A stretch of 64,000 nt of DNA, from positions 124,001 to 188,000 of the forward strand of contig NZ_JACSQV010000004.1 in the NCBI RefSeq assembly GCF_014836445.1, written 5' to 3'. This DNA comes from Cellulomonas avistercoris. Its GTDB lineage: Bacteria > Actinomycetota > Actinomycetes > Actinomycetales > Cellulomonadaceae. The notes beneath the pieces were generated by a model. It did not search any database. It had not been told where the DNA came from and worked only from the letters and a program-made list of their open reading frames with translations. Made by a program: the position numbers and the translations under genes. This document shows, one piece after another, positions 17,981 to 26,055 of the stretch. Each line of letters starts with the position of its first letter. Position 1 is the first letter of the stretch.

Positions 17981-19553
17981 CGTACGCGTCCCACTCGGAC
18001 AGCGGGCGCTGACCGAGGATGAACGCGGCCGTGTTCTGGAAGACGTGGTCCTTGAGGGCCGTCTGCCACAGCGAGACCTGCTCGCGCTCGAGCTCGTCCA
18101 GCGGCGCGGGCGGTGCGACGACCGCCGGCTCCTTGTCGCTCATCGACTCGACGAACTCCACGACCTCGGGGCGGAGCATCGAGCGGTCGAGCTCGTCGGA
18201 CGAGCCGTGCTCGAGCATCCAGACGCCGTTGTGGTAGCCGAAGTCGACGTTGAGCGCCTTGGGCGCCCCCGGGTTCAGGCCGTTCTGGTCGATGTCCGCC
18301 GCGAGGACGCGCTTGTCGCCCTCCCGCGTGAACGTCTCGCCCTCGACGCCCCACTTGGCGAACTCGAGGCCCTCGTCGGAGTAGAACAGCCAGTCGAGGA
18401 ACTGGAGCATCGCGAGGAAGTCGTCCTCCTCGGCGGCCGAGGCCGCGAGCATCACGCCGCTGATCAGGCGCTGGCCGGCCAGCACGTCACCGGCGGGGCC
18501 CGCGGGCACCCGGATCATGACGACCTCGCCGGCGGTGCCGACCTCGGTCATGGCCGTGCGGACCTTGAGGATCTCCTGGTCGTTCGTCAGCTGGGCGAAC
18601 GTCTGGCCCGACGCCAGCTTCTGGATCGCCTGGTCGTCCTCCTGCGTGAGGCTCTCCGGGTCCATCAGGCCGTCGGCGATGAGCCCGTTGTAGTACTCGA
18701 GCAGGTCGCGGTACTCGTCCATGGCGCCCGTGTACACGAACTCCTCGGCGTCCTCGTCCCACCAGGTGCCCTCGCCGAAGCCCCAGCCCGCAGCCGTGCC
18801 GAAGTTCGACGCGGCCACGTTGAGCGTCGCCTCGAGCGGGCCGTTGGCCGACCAGCGGTCGGACAGCGGGTAGCGGTCGGGGTAGGCCGCCTTGACCTTG
18901 GCCAGGTCGGCCGCGAACTCGTCGAACGTCTCCGGCTGCAGGCTCAGGCCCAGCTGCTCCCAGACGTCCTTGCGCACGGCGTAGGAGTAGGACGGGCGGA
19001 CCGACTCACGCAGGCCCGGCAGGACGTAGTACTTGCCGTCCTCCTGGCGCATGCGGTCGATGTCGGTCTGCAGGTCCCACTTCTCGACCTTGTCGAGGAA
19101 GTGCGGCATGTTCTCGACGTAGTCGCTGACGGGCAGGATCGCGCCGCCGGCGACGAAGGCCGACTCCTGGCCCGGGTACGTCACCGAGATGATGTCCTTG
19201 GCGTTGCCCGCACCGATCGCGATCGACTGCGCCTGCTGCCAGTCGGACAGCGGGGCGGTCTGGATGTCGAACGTGACGTTCTGGTTCTCCTTGAACTTCG
19301 TGAGGATGTCCCAGTCGTCCTTGATCGGGTAGTTCGGGTGGTCGCGGTACATCAGACCGAACTCGACCGGCTCGGTGGCCTTGAAGGTCGTCCCGACCTC
19401 GAAGTCCTCCATGGCACCGACCTGGCCCAGCTCGCTGGCCTCGGGGGTCTCGGCCGCGTCGTCGTCCGTGCCGCCCGAGCAGGCCGCCAGGGCCAGCGCG
19501 AGGGTCGCGGCGGTCGCGGCGAGCGCGAGGGGCCGCTTCTTCGTCGTCCTCAT
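17895..19553 (-). CDS. lplA: Sugar ABC transporter substrate-binding lipoprotein (LplA-like)
   Basis: A 552-residue extracellular solute-binding lipoprotein. The signal peptide ends in the lipobox ALAACSGG. The large size, and partners of the LplB and YtcP/LplC type, place it in the LplA-like group that binds complex oligosaccharides. Characteristic stretches include YRDHPNYPIKDDWDILTKF and DGKYYVLPGL. The second of two adjacent ATGs (19553) has the better spacing from the AAGGAG ribosome site. It is followed upstream on the same strand by two permease genes, so the transcript is lplB-lplC-lplA. The ligand is unknown; the nearby GH95 gene suggests fucosylated or galactosylated oligosaccharides. 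Confidence 0.9.
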   Translation of the reverse strand: MRTTKKRPLALAATAATLALALAACSGGTDDDAAETPEASELGQVGAMEDFEVGTTFKATEPVEFGLMYRDHPNYPIKDDWDILTKFKENQNVTFDIQTAPLSDWQQAQSIAIGAGNAKDIISVTYPGQESAFVAGGAILPVSDYVENMPHFLDKVEKWDLQTDIDRMRQEDGKYYVLPGLRESVRPSYSYAVRKDVWEQLGLSLQPETFDEFAADLAKVKAAYPDRYPLSDRWSANGPLEATLNVAASNFGTAAGWGFGEGTWWDEDAEEFVYTGAMDEYRDLLEYYNGLIADGLMDPESLTQEDDQAIQKLASGQTFAQLTNDQEILKVRTAMTEVGTAGEVVMIRVPAGPAGDVLAGQRLISGVMLAASAAEEDDFLAMLQFLDWLFYSDEGLEFAKWGVEGETFTREGDKRVLAADIDQNGLNPGAPKALNVDFGYHNGVWMLEHGSSDELDRSMLRPEVVEFVESMSDKEPAVVAPPAPLDELEREQVSLWQTALKDHVFQNTAAFILGQRPLSEWDAYVTELEGKNMQQYLDVVNAAQKRFAEKNG

Positions 19554-19641
19554 CATTCTCCTTCGGTGGAACGTCGTCGTCCTGCATCCGTGGAAGTGCA
19601 CCGCTGTCCGGCGAGGACCGCGGGGGCTGGGGAGGTGCTGG

Positions 19642-20577
19642 TCACTGCTTGACGGAGCCGAGCATCACGCCCGACACGAAGTACCTCTGCACGAAGGGGT
19701 AGAGGCACACGATCGGCAGGACGGTGAGCAGCATCGTCACCGCCTTGACGTTCGCCGCGATCTGCGTCGCCTCGGCCGAGCCGGCGGCGCCGTCCACGCT
19801 CGTGGCACCCGCGATGAGGTTCCGCAGGTACACCGTGACGGGGTACAGCTCGCGGTGGTCCATGTAGAGGAACGCGGCGAACCACGAGTTCCAGAAGGAG
19901 ACCGAGTAGAAGAGCACCATGGTCGCGATGACCGCCTTGCTCAGCGGCAGCACGATGCGCCAGAGCTTGCCGTAGGTGCTCAGGCCGTCGATCTCCGCGG
20001 CCTCCTCCAGCTCGGTGGAGAAGTTCTCGAAGAACGACTTCATGACGAGCAGGTTGAAGACGCTGATCGCGTTGGGCAGCGCGATCGCCCACACCGTGTT
20101 GCGCAGCCCGAGCTCGTTGATGAGCACGTAGTTCGGGATGAGGCCGCCGTTGAAGAACATGGTGAACACGGCGATGCCGATGAAGACCTTGCGGCCCTTG
20201 AGGTGGTACTTGGAGATCGCGTAGGCGAACGTCGTGGTGAACACCATGGCGACGAGCGTCGCGACGACCGTGTAGTACACGGTGTTCTGGTAGTTGCGCC
20301 AGAACATCGAGTCGCTCATGACGAGGTTGAACGTCGTGACGTTGAACCCCTTGGGCCACAGGTTCACCTCGCCGGCGTTGATGTACGACTCGGAGCTGAA
20401 CGCCTGGGCCAGCAGGTTGATGAACGGGTACAGCGTGACGCCCGCGATGACGACCAGCAGGGTCGCGTTGACGGCCCGGAAGACGCGGTAGCCGCGCGTG
20501 TCCTTGACGGTGCGGGTGGCGTAGACGGTCGGCTTCGACAGCTGCTCGTCCAGGTGCGTGACGTTCTCGGCGGTCAC
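19642..20577 (-). CDS. lplC: ABC sugar transporter permease (LplC/YtcP-like)
   Basis: A 311-residue inner-membrane permease of the MalG/CUT1 class with six predicted helices. The EAA loop that contacts the ATPase reads EEAAEIDGLSTYGKLWRIVLP. The N-terminal block NATLLVVIAGVTLYPFINLLAQAFSS is typical of YtcP/LplC proteins. The GTG start at 20577 overlaps the stop of the preceding permease gene by four bases. No ATPase gene is in the cluster, as is usual for CUT1 importers served by a shared MsiK-type ATPase encoded elsewhere. Confidence 0.92.
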   Translation of the reverse strand: MTAENVTHLDEQLSKPTVYATRTVKDTRGYRVFRAVNATLLVVIAGVTLYPFINLLAQAFSSESYINAGEVNLWPKGFNVTTFNLVMSDSMFWRNYQNTVYYTVVATLVAMVFTTTFAYAISKYHLKGRKVFIGIAVFTMFFNGGLIPNYVLINELGLRNTVWAIALPNAISVFNLLVMKSFFENFSTELEEAAEIDGLSTYGKLWRIVLPLSKAVIATMVLFYSVSFWNSWFAAFLYMDHRELYPVTVYLRNLIAGATSVDGAAGSAEATQIAANVKAVTMLLTVLPIVCLYPFVQRYFVSGVMLGSVKQ

Positions 20578-21617
20578 CACAGGGAGGCTCCGACCACTCG
20601 GCGCGAGATCGCGTTGGCGGACAGGACGAGGGTCAGCCCGATGATCGCCTCGAACAGGCCGATCGCCGTCGCGTAGGAGAACTGGCTGGACCCGATGCCG
20701 ACGCGGTACAGGTACGTCGCGATGACGTCCGCGGTCGGGTACAGCAAGGGGTTGTACAGGAGCAGGATCTTCTCGAACCCGACCGCCATGAACGACCCGA
20801 TGTTGAGGATGAGCAGCACGACCATCGTGGGCCGGATGCCGGGCAGCGTGACGTGCCACGTCTGGCGCCAGCGGTTGGCCCCGTCGATGCGCGCCGCCTC
20901 GTAGAGCTGCGGGTCGATGGTCGACAGCGCCGCGAGGTAGAGGATCGTGCCCCAGCCGACCGTCTGCCAGATCTCCGAGGAGATGTAGATGGTCCGGAAC
21001 CACTCCGGCAGCTGCATGAACCCGATCGCGTCACCGCCGACGGCGGTGATGATCTGGTTGATCGTGCCCCGCATGGCCGTGAGCTGGAAGACCAGGCCCG
21101 CGACGATGACGATCGACATGAAGTGCGGCAGGTAGGAGATCGTCTGGATGACCCGCTTGAACCGCTGCGACCTGAGCTCGTTGAGCATGAGCGCCAGCAC
21201 GATCGGCAGCGGGAAGATGATGACGAGGCTCAGGACGCCCAGGACCAGCGTGTTCTGGAAGACGTTCCAGAAGGTGGGGTCCTGGATGAACATCCGCACG
21301 TAGTGCAGACCCACCCACTCCTCGCCGAAGATCGAGCCGCCGGGGCGGAACCGGCGGAACGCGATGACGTTCCCGAACATCGGGACGTAGCGGAAGATCG
21401 CGAAGAACAGGAGCGGCAGGACGAGCAGCGAGTAGAGCTGCCAGTCGCGGCGGAGCGCGCGCCGCCAGGTCCGGTGCCCGCCGCGCCGCTTGCGCGCCGC
21501 GCGGTCCGGGGGCGTGTGCGACCCGTCCGCGCCGCGTGCGGCGACCGCCGGGGCCGGGTCGTGGGCGAGGGCTGCCTGTGCGGCGCCCCCGCCGACGGTC
21601 ACACCGTCCGTGGACAT
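20574..21617 (-). CDS. lplB: ABC sugar transporter permease (LplB-like)
   Basis: A 347-residue permease with an arginine-rich cytosolic N-terminus and six predicted helices (first QLYSLLVLPLLFFAIFRYVP). The EAA motif is YEAARIDGANRWRQTWHVTLPG. The FRRFRPGGSIFGEEWVGL loop is typical of LplB-type oligosaccharide permeases. ATG 21617 was chosen for the GGTGGTGA ribosome site upstream; earlier in-frame codons encode low-complexity arginine-rich sequence. It is the first gene of the importer operon and is divergent from the LacI gene, with a shared operator region. Confidence 0.92.
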   Translation of the reverse strand: MSTDGVTVGGGAAQAALAHDPAPAVAARGADGSHTPPDRAARKRRGGHRTWRRALRRDWQLYSLLVLPLLFFAIFRYVPMFGNVIAFRRFRPGGSIFGEEWVGLHYVRMFIQDPTFWNVFQNTLVLGVLSLVIIFPLPIVLALMLNELRSQRFKRVIQTISYLPHFMSIVIVAGLVFQLTAMRGTINQIITAVGGDAIGFMQLPEWFRTIYISSEIWQTVGWGTILYLAALSTIDPQLYEAARIDGANRWRQTWHVTLPGIRPTMVVLLILNIGSFMAVGFEKILLLYNPLLYPTADVIATYLYRVGIGSSQFSYATAIGLFEAIIGLTLVLSANAISRRVVGASLW

Positions 21618-22007
21618 GCGTTCACCACCCTTCGGAGGTGAGGAGCACCGCACGGGTGCTCGGGTGGTGGTGGCCGTGGCCGTGCGGCGACGGACCGGGC
21701 TGCGCCGGGTGCACGTGCTGCTGCTGCGCCTGCATCGATCTCCACGCCCTCGTGGCCGAAACGTCTCGACGGGCCATCCCGTCGGGGTGATGGCCGACAC
21801 GTTAGGCAAACGTTTGCGGTGGCGTCAACCCGCGTGACCGAAACGAGACCCGTGGCGACCGGGGGGGACCATCCGGACGTATGCCCGCGGGGGCGCGGCG
21901 CCGCCCGGACGGGTGCTACGGTCAGTCCCGAAACTTGCGAGCCCGTCCCGGGCGCGTCGTCGGTCCCGGCCGGCTGCGTCGCGGGCCCCTGGTCAGAGGA
22001 GACCATC
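21618..22007. promoter_or_regulatory. Divergent control region of importer and LacI genes
   Basis: A 390-base gap between divergently transcribed lplB and the LacI regulator. It holds the palindromic operator at 21806-21817 and a strong ribosome site (AGAGGAGACC) just before the LacI start. No gene is supported inside it. Confidence 0.75.
21806..21817. promoter_or_regulatory. LacI-family operator
   Basis: GCAAACGTTTGC is a perfect 12-bp palindrome centred on CG, the hallmark of LacI/GalR operators. It lies about 190 bases upstream of both the importer operon and the LacI gene. Binding would be expected to repress the importer and possibly the regulator itself until an inducer sugar is present. 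Confidence 0.85.
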
Positions 22008-23042
22008 GTGGCCACGTCCAGCGGCACCACCCGAACGGTCACGATCGCGGAGATCGCCGCGCTCGCCGGTGTCTCCGTCCCCACCGTGTCGAAGGTCCTC
22101 AACGGCCGCGCCGACGTGGCCGCGGGCACCCGCGCACGCGTCGAGGCGATCCTCGAGGAGCACAGCTACCGACGCCGCCGCGGGCGCGGCTCGGGCGACC
22201 CGAACCTCATCGACCTGGTCTTCCACCACATCGACAACGCGTGGGCGCAGGAGGTCATCAAGGGCGTCGAGGACGCCGCGGCCGCGCACCGCGTGGGCGT
22301 CGTGCTCTCGGAGCTCGGCGGCTCCCACCGGCCGCAGCAGGAGCTCATCGACGACATCCTCGCGCGGCGCCCCCTGGGCGTGCTGCTCGTGCTGTCGAGC
22401 CTCGACGCGACGCAGCGCCACCAGCTCGAGTCCCGCTCCATCCCGTTCGTCGTCGTCGACACCTGGGGCGAGCCGCCCGCCGGCGTGCCGACCGTCGGCT
22501 CGAACAACTGGAACGGCGGCCTGATCGCCACGCGGCACCTGCTCTCGCTCGGTCACCGGCGCATCGCCGTGATCGCGGGCCCGTCCGACGTGCTGTGCTC
22601 GCGCGCACGCGTCGACGGCTACCGCAGCGCGCTCGACGAGGCGGGCATCCGCGCCGACCCGTCGTTCGTCCGCTGGGGCGACTTCCACGTCGACGGCGGG
22701 TACAAGCACGGGCTCGAGCTGCTGTCCCGCCCCGACCGCCCGACCGCGATCTTCGCCGGGTCGGACTACCAGAGCCTCGGCGTCATGCGCGCCGTGCGCG
22801 AGCTCGGCCTGTCGATCCCCGAGGACGTCTCGGTCGTCGGGTACGACGACATCCCGCTCGCGCAGTGGCTCGGCCCGTCGCTCACGACCGTGCGCCAGCC
22901 GCTGCGCGAGATGGCCGGCACGGCGACCGAGATGGTGCTCAGCCTGGCCGCCGGGCAGCAGCCCGCGAACCTGCGGATCGACCTCGCGACCGAGCTCGTC
23001 GTGCGCGAGTCGACGGCACCCGCACCGGCGGGGACCGTCTAG
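22008..23042 (+). CDS. LacI family transcriptional regulator of the importer
   Basis: A 344-residue repressor. The N-terminal helix-turn-helix reads VTIAEIAALAGVSVPTVSKVLNG, followed by a hinge and a periplasmic-binding-protein-like sugar domain ending with VSVVGYDDIPLAQWLGPSLTTV. GTG 22008 was chosen for its strong ribosome site. It is divergent from the LplABC importer across the operator at 21806 and convergent with the GH95 gene, with which it shares overlapping stop codons (CTAG). It is probably the local repressor of oligosaccharide uptake; the inducer is unknown. Confidence 0.93.
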   Translation: MATSSGTTRTVTIAEIAALAGVSVPTVSKVLNGRADVAAGTRARVEAILEEHSYRRRRGRGSGDPNLIDLVFHHIDNAWAQEVIKGVEDAAAAHRVGVVLSELGGSHRPQQELIDDILARRPLGVLLVLSSLDATQRHQLESRSIPFVVVDTWGEPPAGVPTVGSNNWNGGLIATRHLLSLGHRRIAVIAGPSDVLCSRARVDGYRSALDEAGIRADPSFVRWGDFHVDGGYKHGLELLSRPDRPTAIFAGSDYQSLGVMRAVRELGLSIPEDVSVVGYDDIPLAQWLGPSLTTVRQPLREMAGTATEMVLSLAAGQQPANLRIDLATELVVRESTAPAPAGTV

Positions 23043-25504
23043 GTCTCCCCCACGACGGCGGCACGTCCCGGCTGCAGCACGACCTGACGGCGCTCGGCGG
23101 AGCCGTGCGCCCGCACGTCGACGACGAGCGCCCGGTCCGCCTCGAGCACCGCGCGCACGACGCGCCCGTCGCGCCACGTCAGGTCCGCCAGGCGCAGCCC
23201 GCCGCGCAGCCGCGGGCCCCGCACGCGCCCCGCGGGCCAGCCTGCGGGCAGCGCCGGCAGCAGGTGGACCTCGCGCACCCCGTCGGGACCGCGCCGGTGG
23301 GCCTGCACGAGCGCCTCGGCGACGCCCGCCGTGAACCCCAGGTTGCCGTCGATCTGGAACGGCGGGTGCGCGCACAGCAGCGAGCGGTAGACGCCCCCGC
23401 GGGCGGGCCCGTCACCGGCGGACGGGTCCGCGTCGACGGGGTGCAGGAAGGCCGTGACCAGCGCCGCGACGCCGTCGGCGTCCCGCAGCCGCGCCCGCAG
23501 CGCGAGCCGCCACGCGAGCGACCAGCCCGTCGAGTCGGGCCCGCGCGCGTCGAGCGTGCGACGCGCGGCGGCCGCGAGCGCCGGTGCGGAGTCCGGGTCG
23601 ATCGACGTCCCGGGGAACACGCGGTACAGGTGCGACTGGTGGCGGTGCTCGGGCTCGGCGTCGGGCACGTCGGTGCGCCACTCGGCGAGCCGGCCGTCGG
23701 GTGCGGCGCGCTCGGTCGGCAGCCGCTCGAGCGCACCGTCGACGGCCGCGCGCAGGCCCTCGTCGTGGTCGCCGGCCACGTGCGCGAGCCGGCGGACCTG
23801 CTCCAGCAGGTCGCGGACGATCGCGAGGTCCGACGTCGTCGACACCGACACGGCGGCGGCACGGCCGTCGGGCAGCAGGTAGTGGTTCTCCGGGCTCGTG
23901 GCGGGCGACGTGCCCAGCGTGCCGTCGGGCAGCTCGACGAGCAGGTCGAGCTGCGCGAGCGCGGCACCCCGCACCACCGGCCAGTGCCGGCGCAGGGCGT
24001 CGTCGTCGCCCGTCCAGTCGTGGTGGTCGACGACGTGCCGGGCCAGCCACGCGCCGCCGAGCGCCCAGCTCGACCAGCTCGCGGAGTCGTGGCCACGGCC
24101 CGTCGGGCCCGTGAAGCACCACGGGTCGCTGTTGTGGTGGGCGACCCAGCCGCGCACGCCGTAGAGCGTCCGTGCGGTGGCCCGGCCCGCCACGGCCAGC
24201 CGGTCGAGCCAGGCCAGCAGCGGCTCGTGGCACTCGGCGAGGTCACCGACGAGGGTGGGCCAGTAGTTCATCTCGGTGTTGATGTTGATCGTGTAGTTCG
24301 AGCTCCACGGCGGTCGCACGCTCGCGTTCCAGATGCCCTGGAGGTTGAGCGGCAGGGTGCCCGGGCGCGACCCCGCCACCGTCAGGTAGCGCCCGTGCTG
24401 GAACGCGAGCACCGCGAGGTGCGGGTCCGGCTCGCCGCGCGCGTGCCAGGCCAGGCGCGCGTCGAGCGGCAGGTCCGGGACCGCGGCGTCCAGGTCGAGG
24501 GACACGCGTCCCATCAGTGCCGCGTGGTCGGCGACGTGACGCGCGGCGATGCCGTCGACGTCCGCGAGCGCGTGCCGGAGCCCGGCGAGCGCGTCCGCCG
24601 CGACGCGGGCGCGGTCGCCGTGCAGCGTGCCCGTCGCGACGTCGTGGTCGGTGGCGGTCGTCAGGACGACGCGCAGACGACCCGCACCGCGGACGCGGAC
24701 CGCACCGTCGACGACCTCGACGGACGCGGCGTCGTCGGCCAGCACCGCGAGCGCGACGGCCGCGTGCACGGACCGCCCGCCGTACCGCACCGGGTCGGGG
24801 CCGGGGACCCAGTCGGGCAGCACGTGCGACGGCATGTCGAGCGTCGCGAGCACGGTGGCGGTGCCCGGACCGCCGTCCGGCGCGTCGACGCGCGCCGGCG
24901 CGTCCGCCCACGGGTGCCGCGACGCGAGCCGCACCCACGCCTCGGCCCCGTCGGACGCCGTGCGGGTGGCGGAGCGCTCGAGCAGCAGCGCCCGGTCCGG
25001 GTGGCTCACGAGGACGTCCTGGCGCCACGGCACGTCGGTCGCGGAGGTCCAGGTCGTCGTCACCACGCCGCGCGCCAGGTCCAGGGTGCGGCGGTAGCCG
25101 GCGTCGCCCGCGGCGGCGGGGTGCGTCAGGACCACGTCGACCAGCGGCTGGTACGCCTGGACCCAGCCGCTCTGCAGGCGCGCGAGCTCGGCCTCGGCCC
25201 CCAGGGGGTCACCCTCCGCGAGCAGCCGCCGCGCACGGCGCACGACACCCGGCGCACCATCCGGGCCCAGCGGCCCCACGGGCTCGACGGGGCCGTCGAG
25301 CGGCGCACCCGACCAGCACGTGTCGTCGTTGACCTGCAGCAGCTCGTCGCCCGTGCCGCCGTGCACCATCGCGCCGATCCGCCCGTTGCCGACGGGGAAC
25401 GCGTCGGTCCACGTGCGCGCCGGCTCGTCGAGCCGCAGCAGCAGCGGGACCTCGACGGCCTCGTCGCCCCTGTCGGCACCCACCCGGTCCACGTCGTCCG
25501 TCAC
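23039..25504 (-). CDS. Glycoside hydrolase family 95 (alpha-L-fucosidase or alpha-L-galactosidase)
   Basis: An intracellular protein of about 821 residues without a signal peptide. The N-terminal beta domain opens with WTDAFPVGNGRIGAMVHGG. The (alpha/alpha)6 catalytic barrel includes LPLNLQGIWN, the INTEMNYWP block, VAHHNSDPWCFTGP and FQIDGNLGFTAGVAEAL, all GH95 hallmarks. GH95 enzymes are inverting and remove alpha-1,2-L-fucose or L-galactose, for example from xyloglucan side chains. The start is uncertain between GTG 25510 and 25504. It is convergent with the LacI gene that controls the importer, which suggests it processes the imported sugar. Confidence 0.9.
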   Translation of the reverse strand: MTDDVDRVGADRGDEAVEVPLLLRLDEPARTWTDAFPVGNGRIGAMVHGGTGDELLQVNDDTCWSGAPLDGPVEPVGPLGPDGAPGVVRRARRLLAEGDPLGAEAELARLQSGWVQAYQPLVDVVLTHPAAAGDAGYRRTLDLARGVVTTTWTSATDVPWRQDVLVSHPDRALLLERSATRTASDGAEAWVRLASRHPWADAPARVDAPDGGPGTATVLATLDMPSHVLPDWVPGPDPVRYGGRSVHAAVALAVLADDAASVEVVDGAVRVRGAGRLRVVLTTATDHDVATGTLHGDRARVAADALAGLRHALADVDGIAARHVADHAALMGRVSLDLDAAVPDLPLDARLAWHARGEPDPHLAVLAFQHGRYLTVAGSRPGTLPLNLQGIWNASVRPPWSSNYTININTEMNYWPTLVGDLAECHEPLLAWLDRLAVAGRATARTLYGVRGWVAHHNSDPWCFTGPTGRGHDSASWSSWALGGAWLARHVVDHHDWTGDDDALRRHWPVVRGAALAQLDLLVELPDGTLGTSPATSPENHYLLPDGRAAAVSVSTTSDLAIVRDLLEQVRRLAHVAGDHDEGLRAAVDGALERLPTERAAPDGRLAEWRTDVPDAEPEHRHQSHLYRVFPGTSIDPDSAPALAAAARRTLDARGPDSTGWSLAWRLALRARLRDADGVAALVTAFLHPVDADPSAGDGPARGGVYRSLLCAHPPFQIDGNLGFTAGVAEALVQAHRRGPDGVREVHLLPALPAGWPAGRVRGPRLRGGLRLADLTWRDGRVVRAVLEADRALVVDVRAHGSAERRQVVLQPGRAAVVGET

Positions 25505-25537
25505 GACCACACCCAACCACGGTGGCAGGATCGTCCG

Positions 25538-25999
25538 GTGCACGTCGCCTTCTTCGAGCCCCGCATCCCCGGCAACACCGGCAGCGCCATCCGCCTGTGC
25601 GCGGGCACGGGGGCGACCCTGCACCTCGTCGAGCCTCTGGGGTTCGAGCTGACGGAGGCCCGCCTGCGGCGCGCCGGCCTGGACTACCACGACCTCGCGC
25701 ACGTCGTCGTGCACCCCGGGCTCGACGACCTGCTGGCCGCCGTGCCGACGTCGCGCGTGTGGGCGTTCACGACGCACGCCACGCGCCGCTACACCGACGT
25801 CGACTGGCGCGACGACGACGTCCTGCTGTTCGGCCCCGAGCCGACAGGCCTGCCGCCGCACGTCCTGGCCCACCCGCGCGTCGAGGACCAGCTGCGCATC
25901 CCGATGCTGCCGGGACGCCGCTCGATGAACCTGTCGAACGCGGCCGCCGTCGCGGCGTACGAGGCGTGGCGCGTGCTGGGGTTCCCCGGCGGCGTGTGA
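25538..25999 (+). CDS. trmL: tRNA (cytidine/uridine-34-2'-O)-methyltransferase TrmL
   Basis: A 153-residue SPOUT-class methyltransferase that modifies the wobble ribose in some leucine tRNAs. The N-terminus VAFFEPRIPGNTGSAIRLC and the knot motifs LLFGPEPTGLP and IPMLPGRRSMNLSNAAAV are diagnostic. GTG 25538 is the natural start. Divergent from GH95 by about 30 bases. Confidence 0.93.
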   Translation: MHVAFFEPRIPGNTGSAIRLCAGTGATLHLVEPLGFELTEARLRRAGLDYHDLAHVVVHPGLDDLLAAVPTSRVWAFTTHATRRYTDVDWRDDDVLLFGPEPTGLPPHVLAHPRVEDQLRIPMLPGRRSMNLSNAAAVAAYEAWRVLGFPGGV

Positions 26000-26055
26000 C
26001 GCGCCGGGGTGCGGCCCTGGGCGACGCACGGGCCGCGCGCTGGGAGCATCGAGGC

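Noticed and set aside
21881-25999. A 1372-codon plus-strand frame across the LacI and GH95 genes
   Set aside because: It is the composition shadow of GH95 read on the other strand; only its last 154 codons (trmL) are a real gene.
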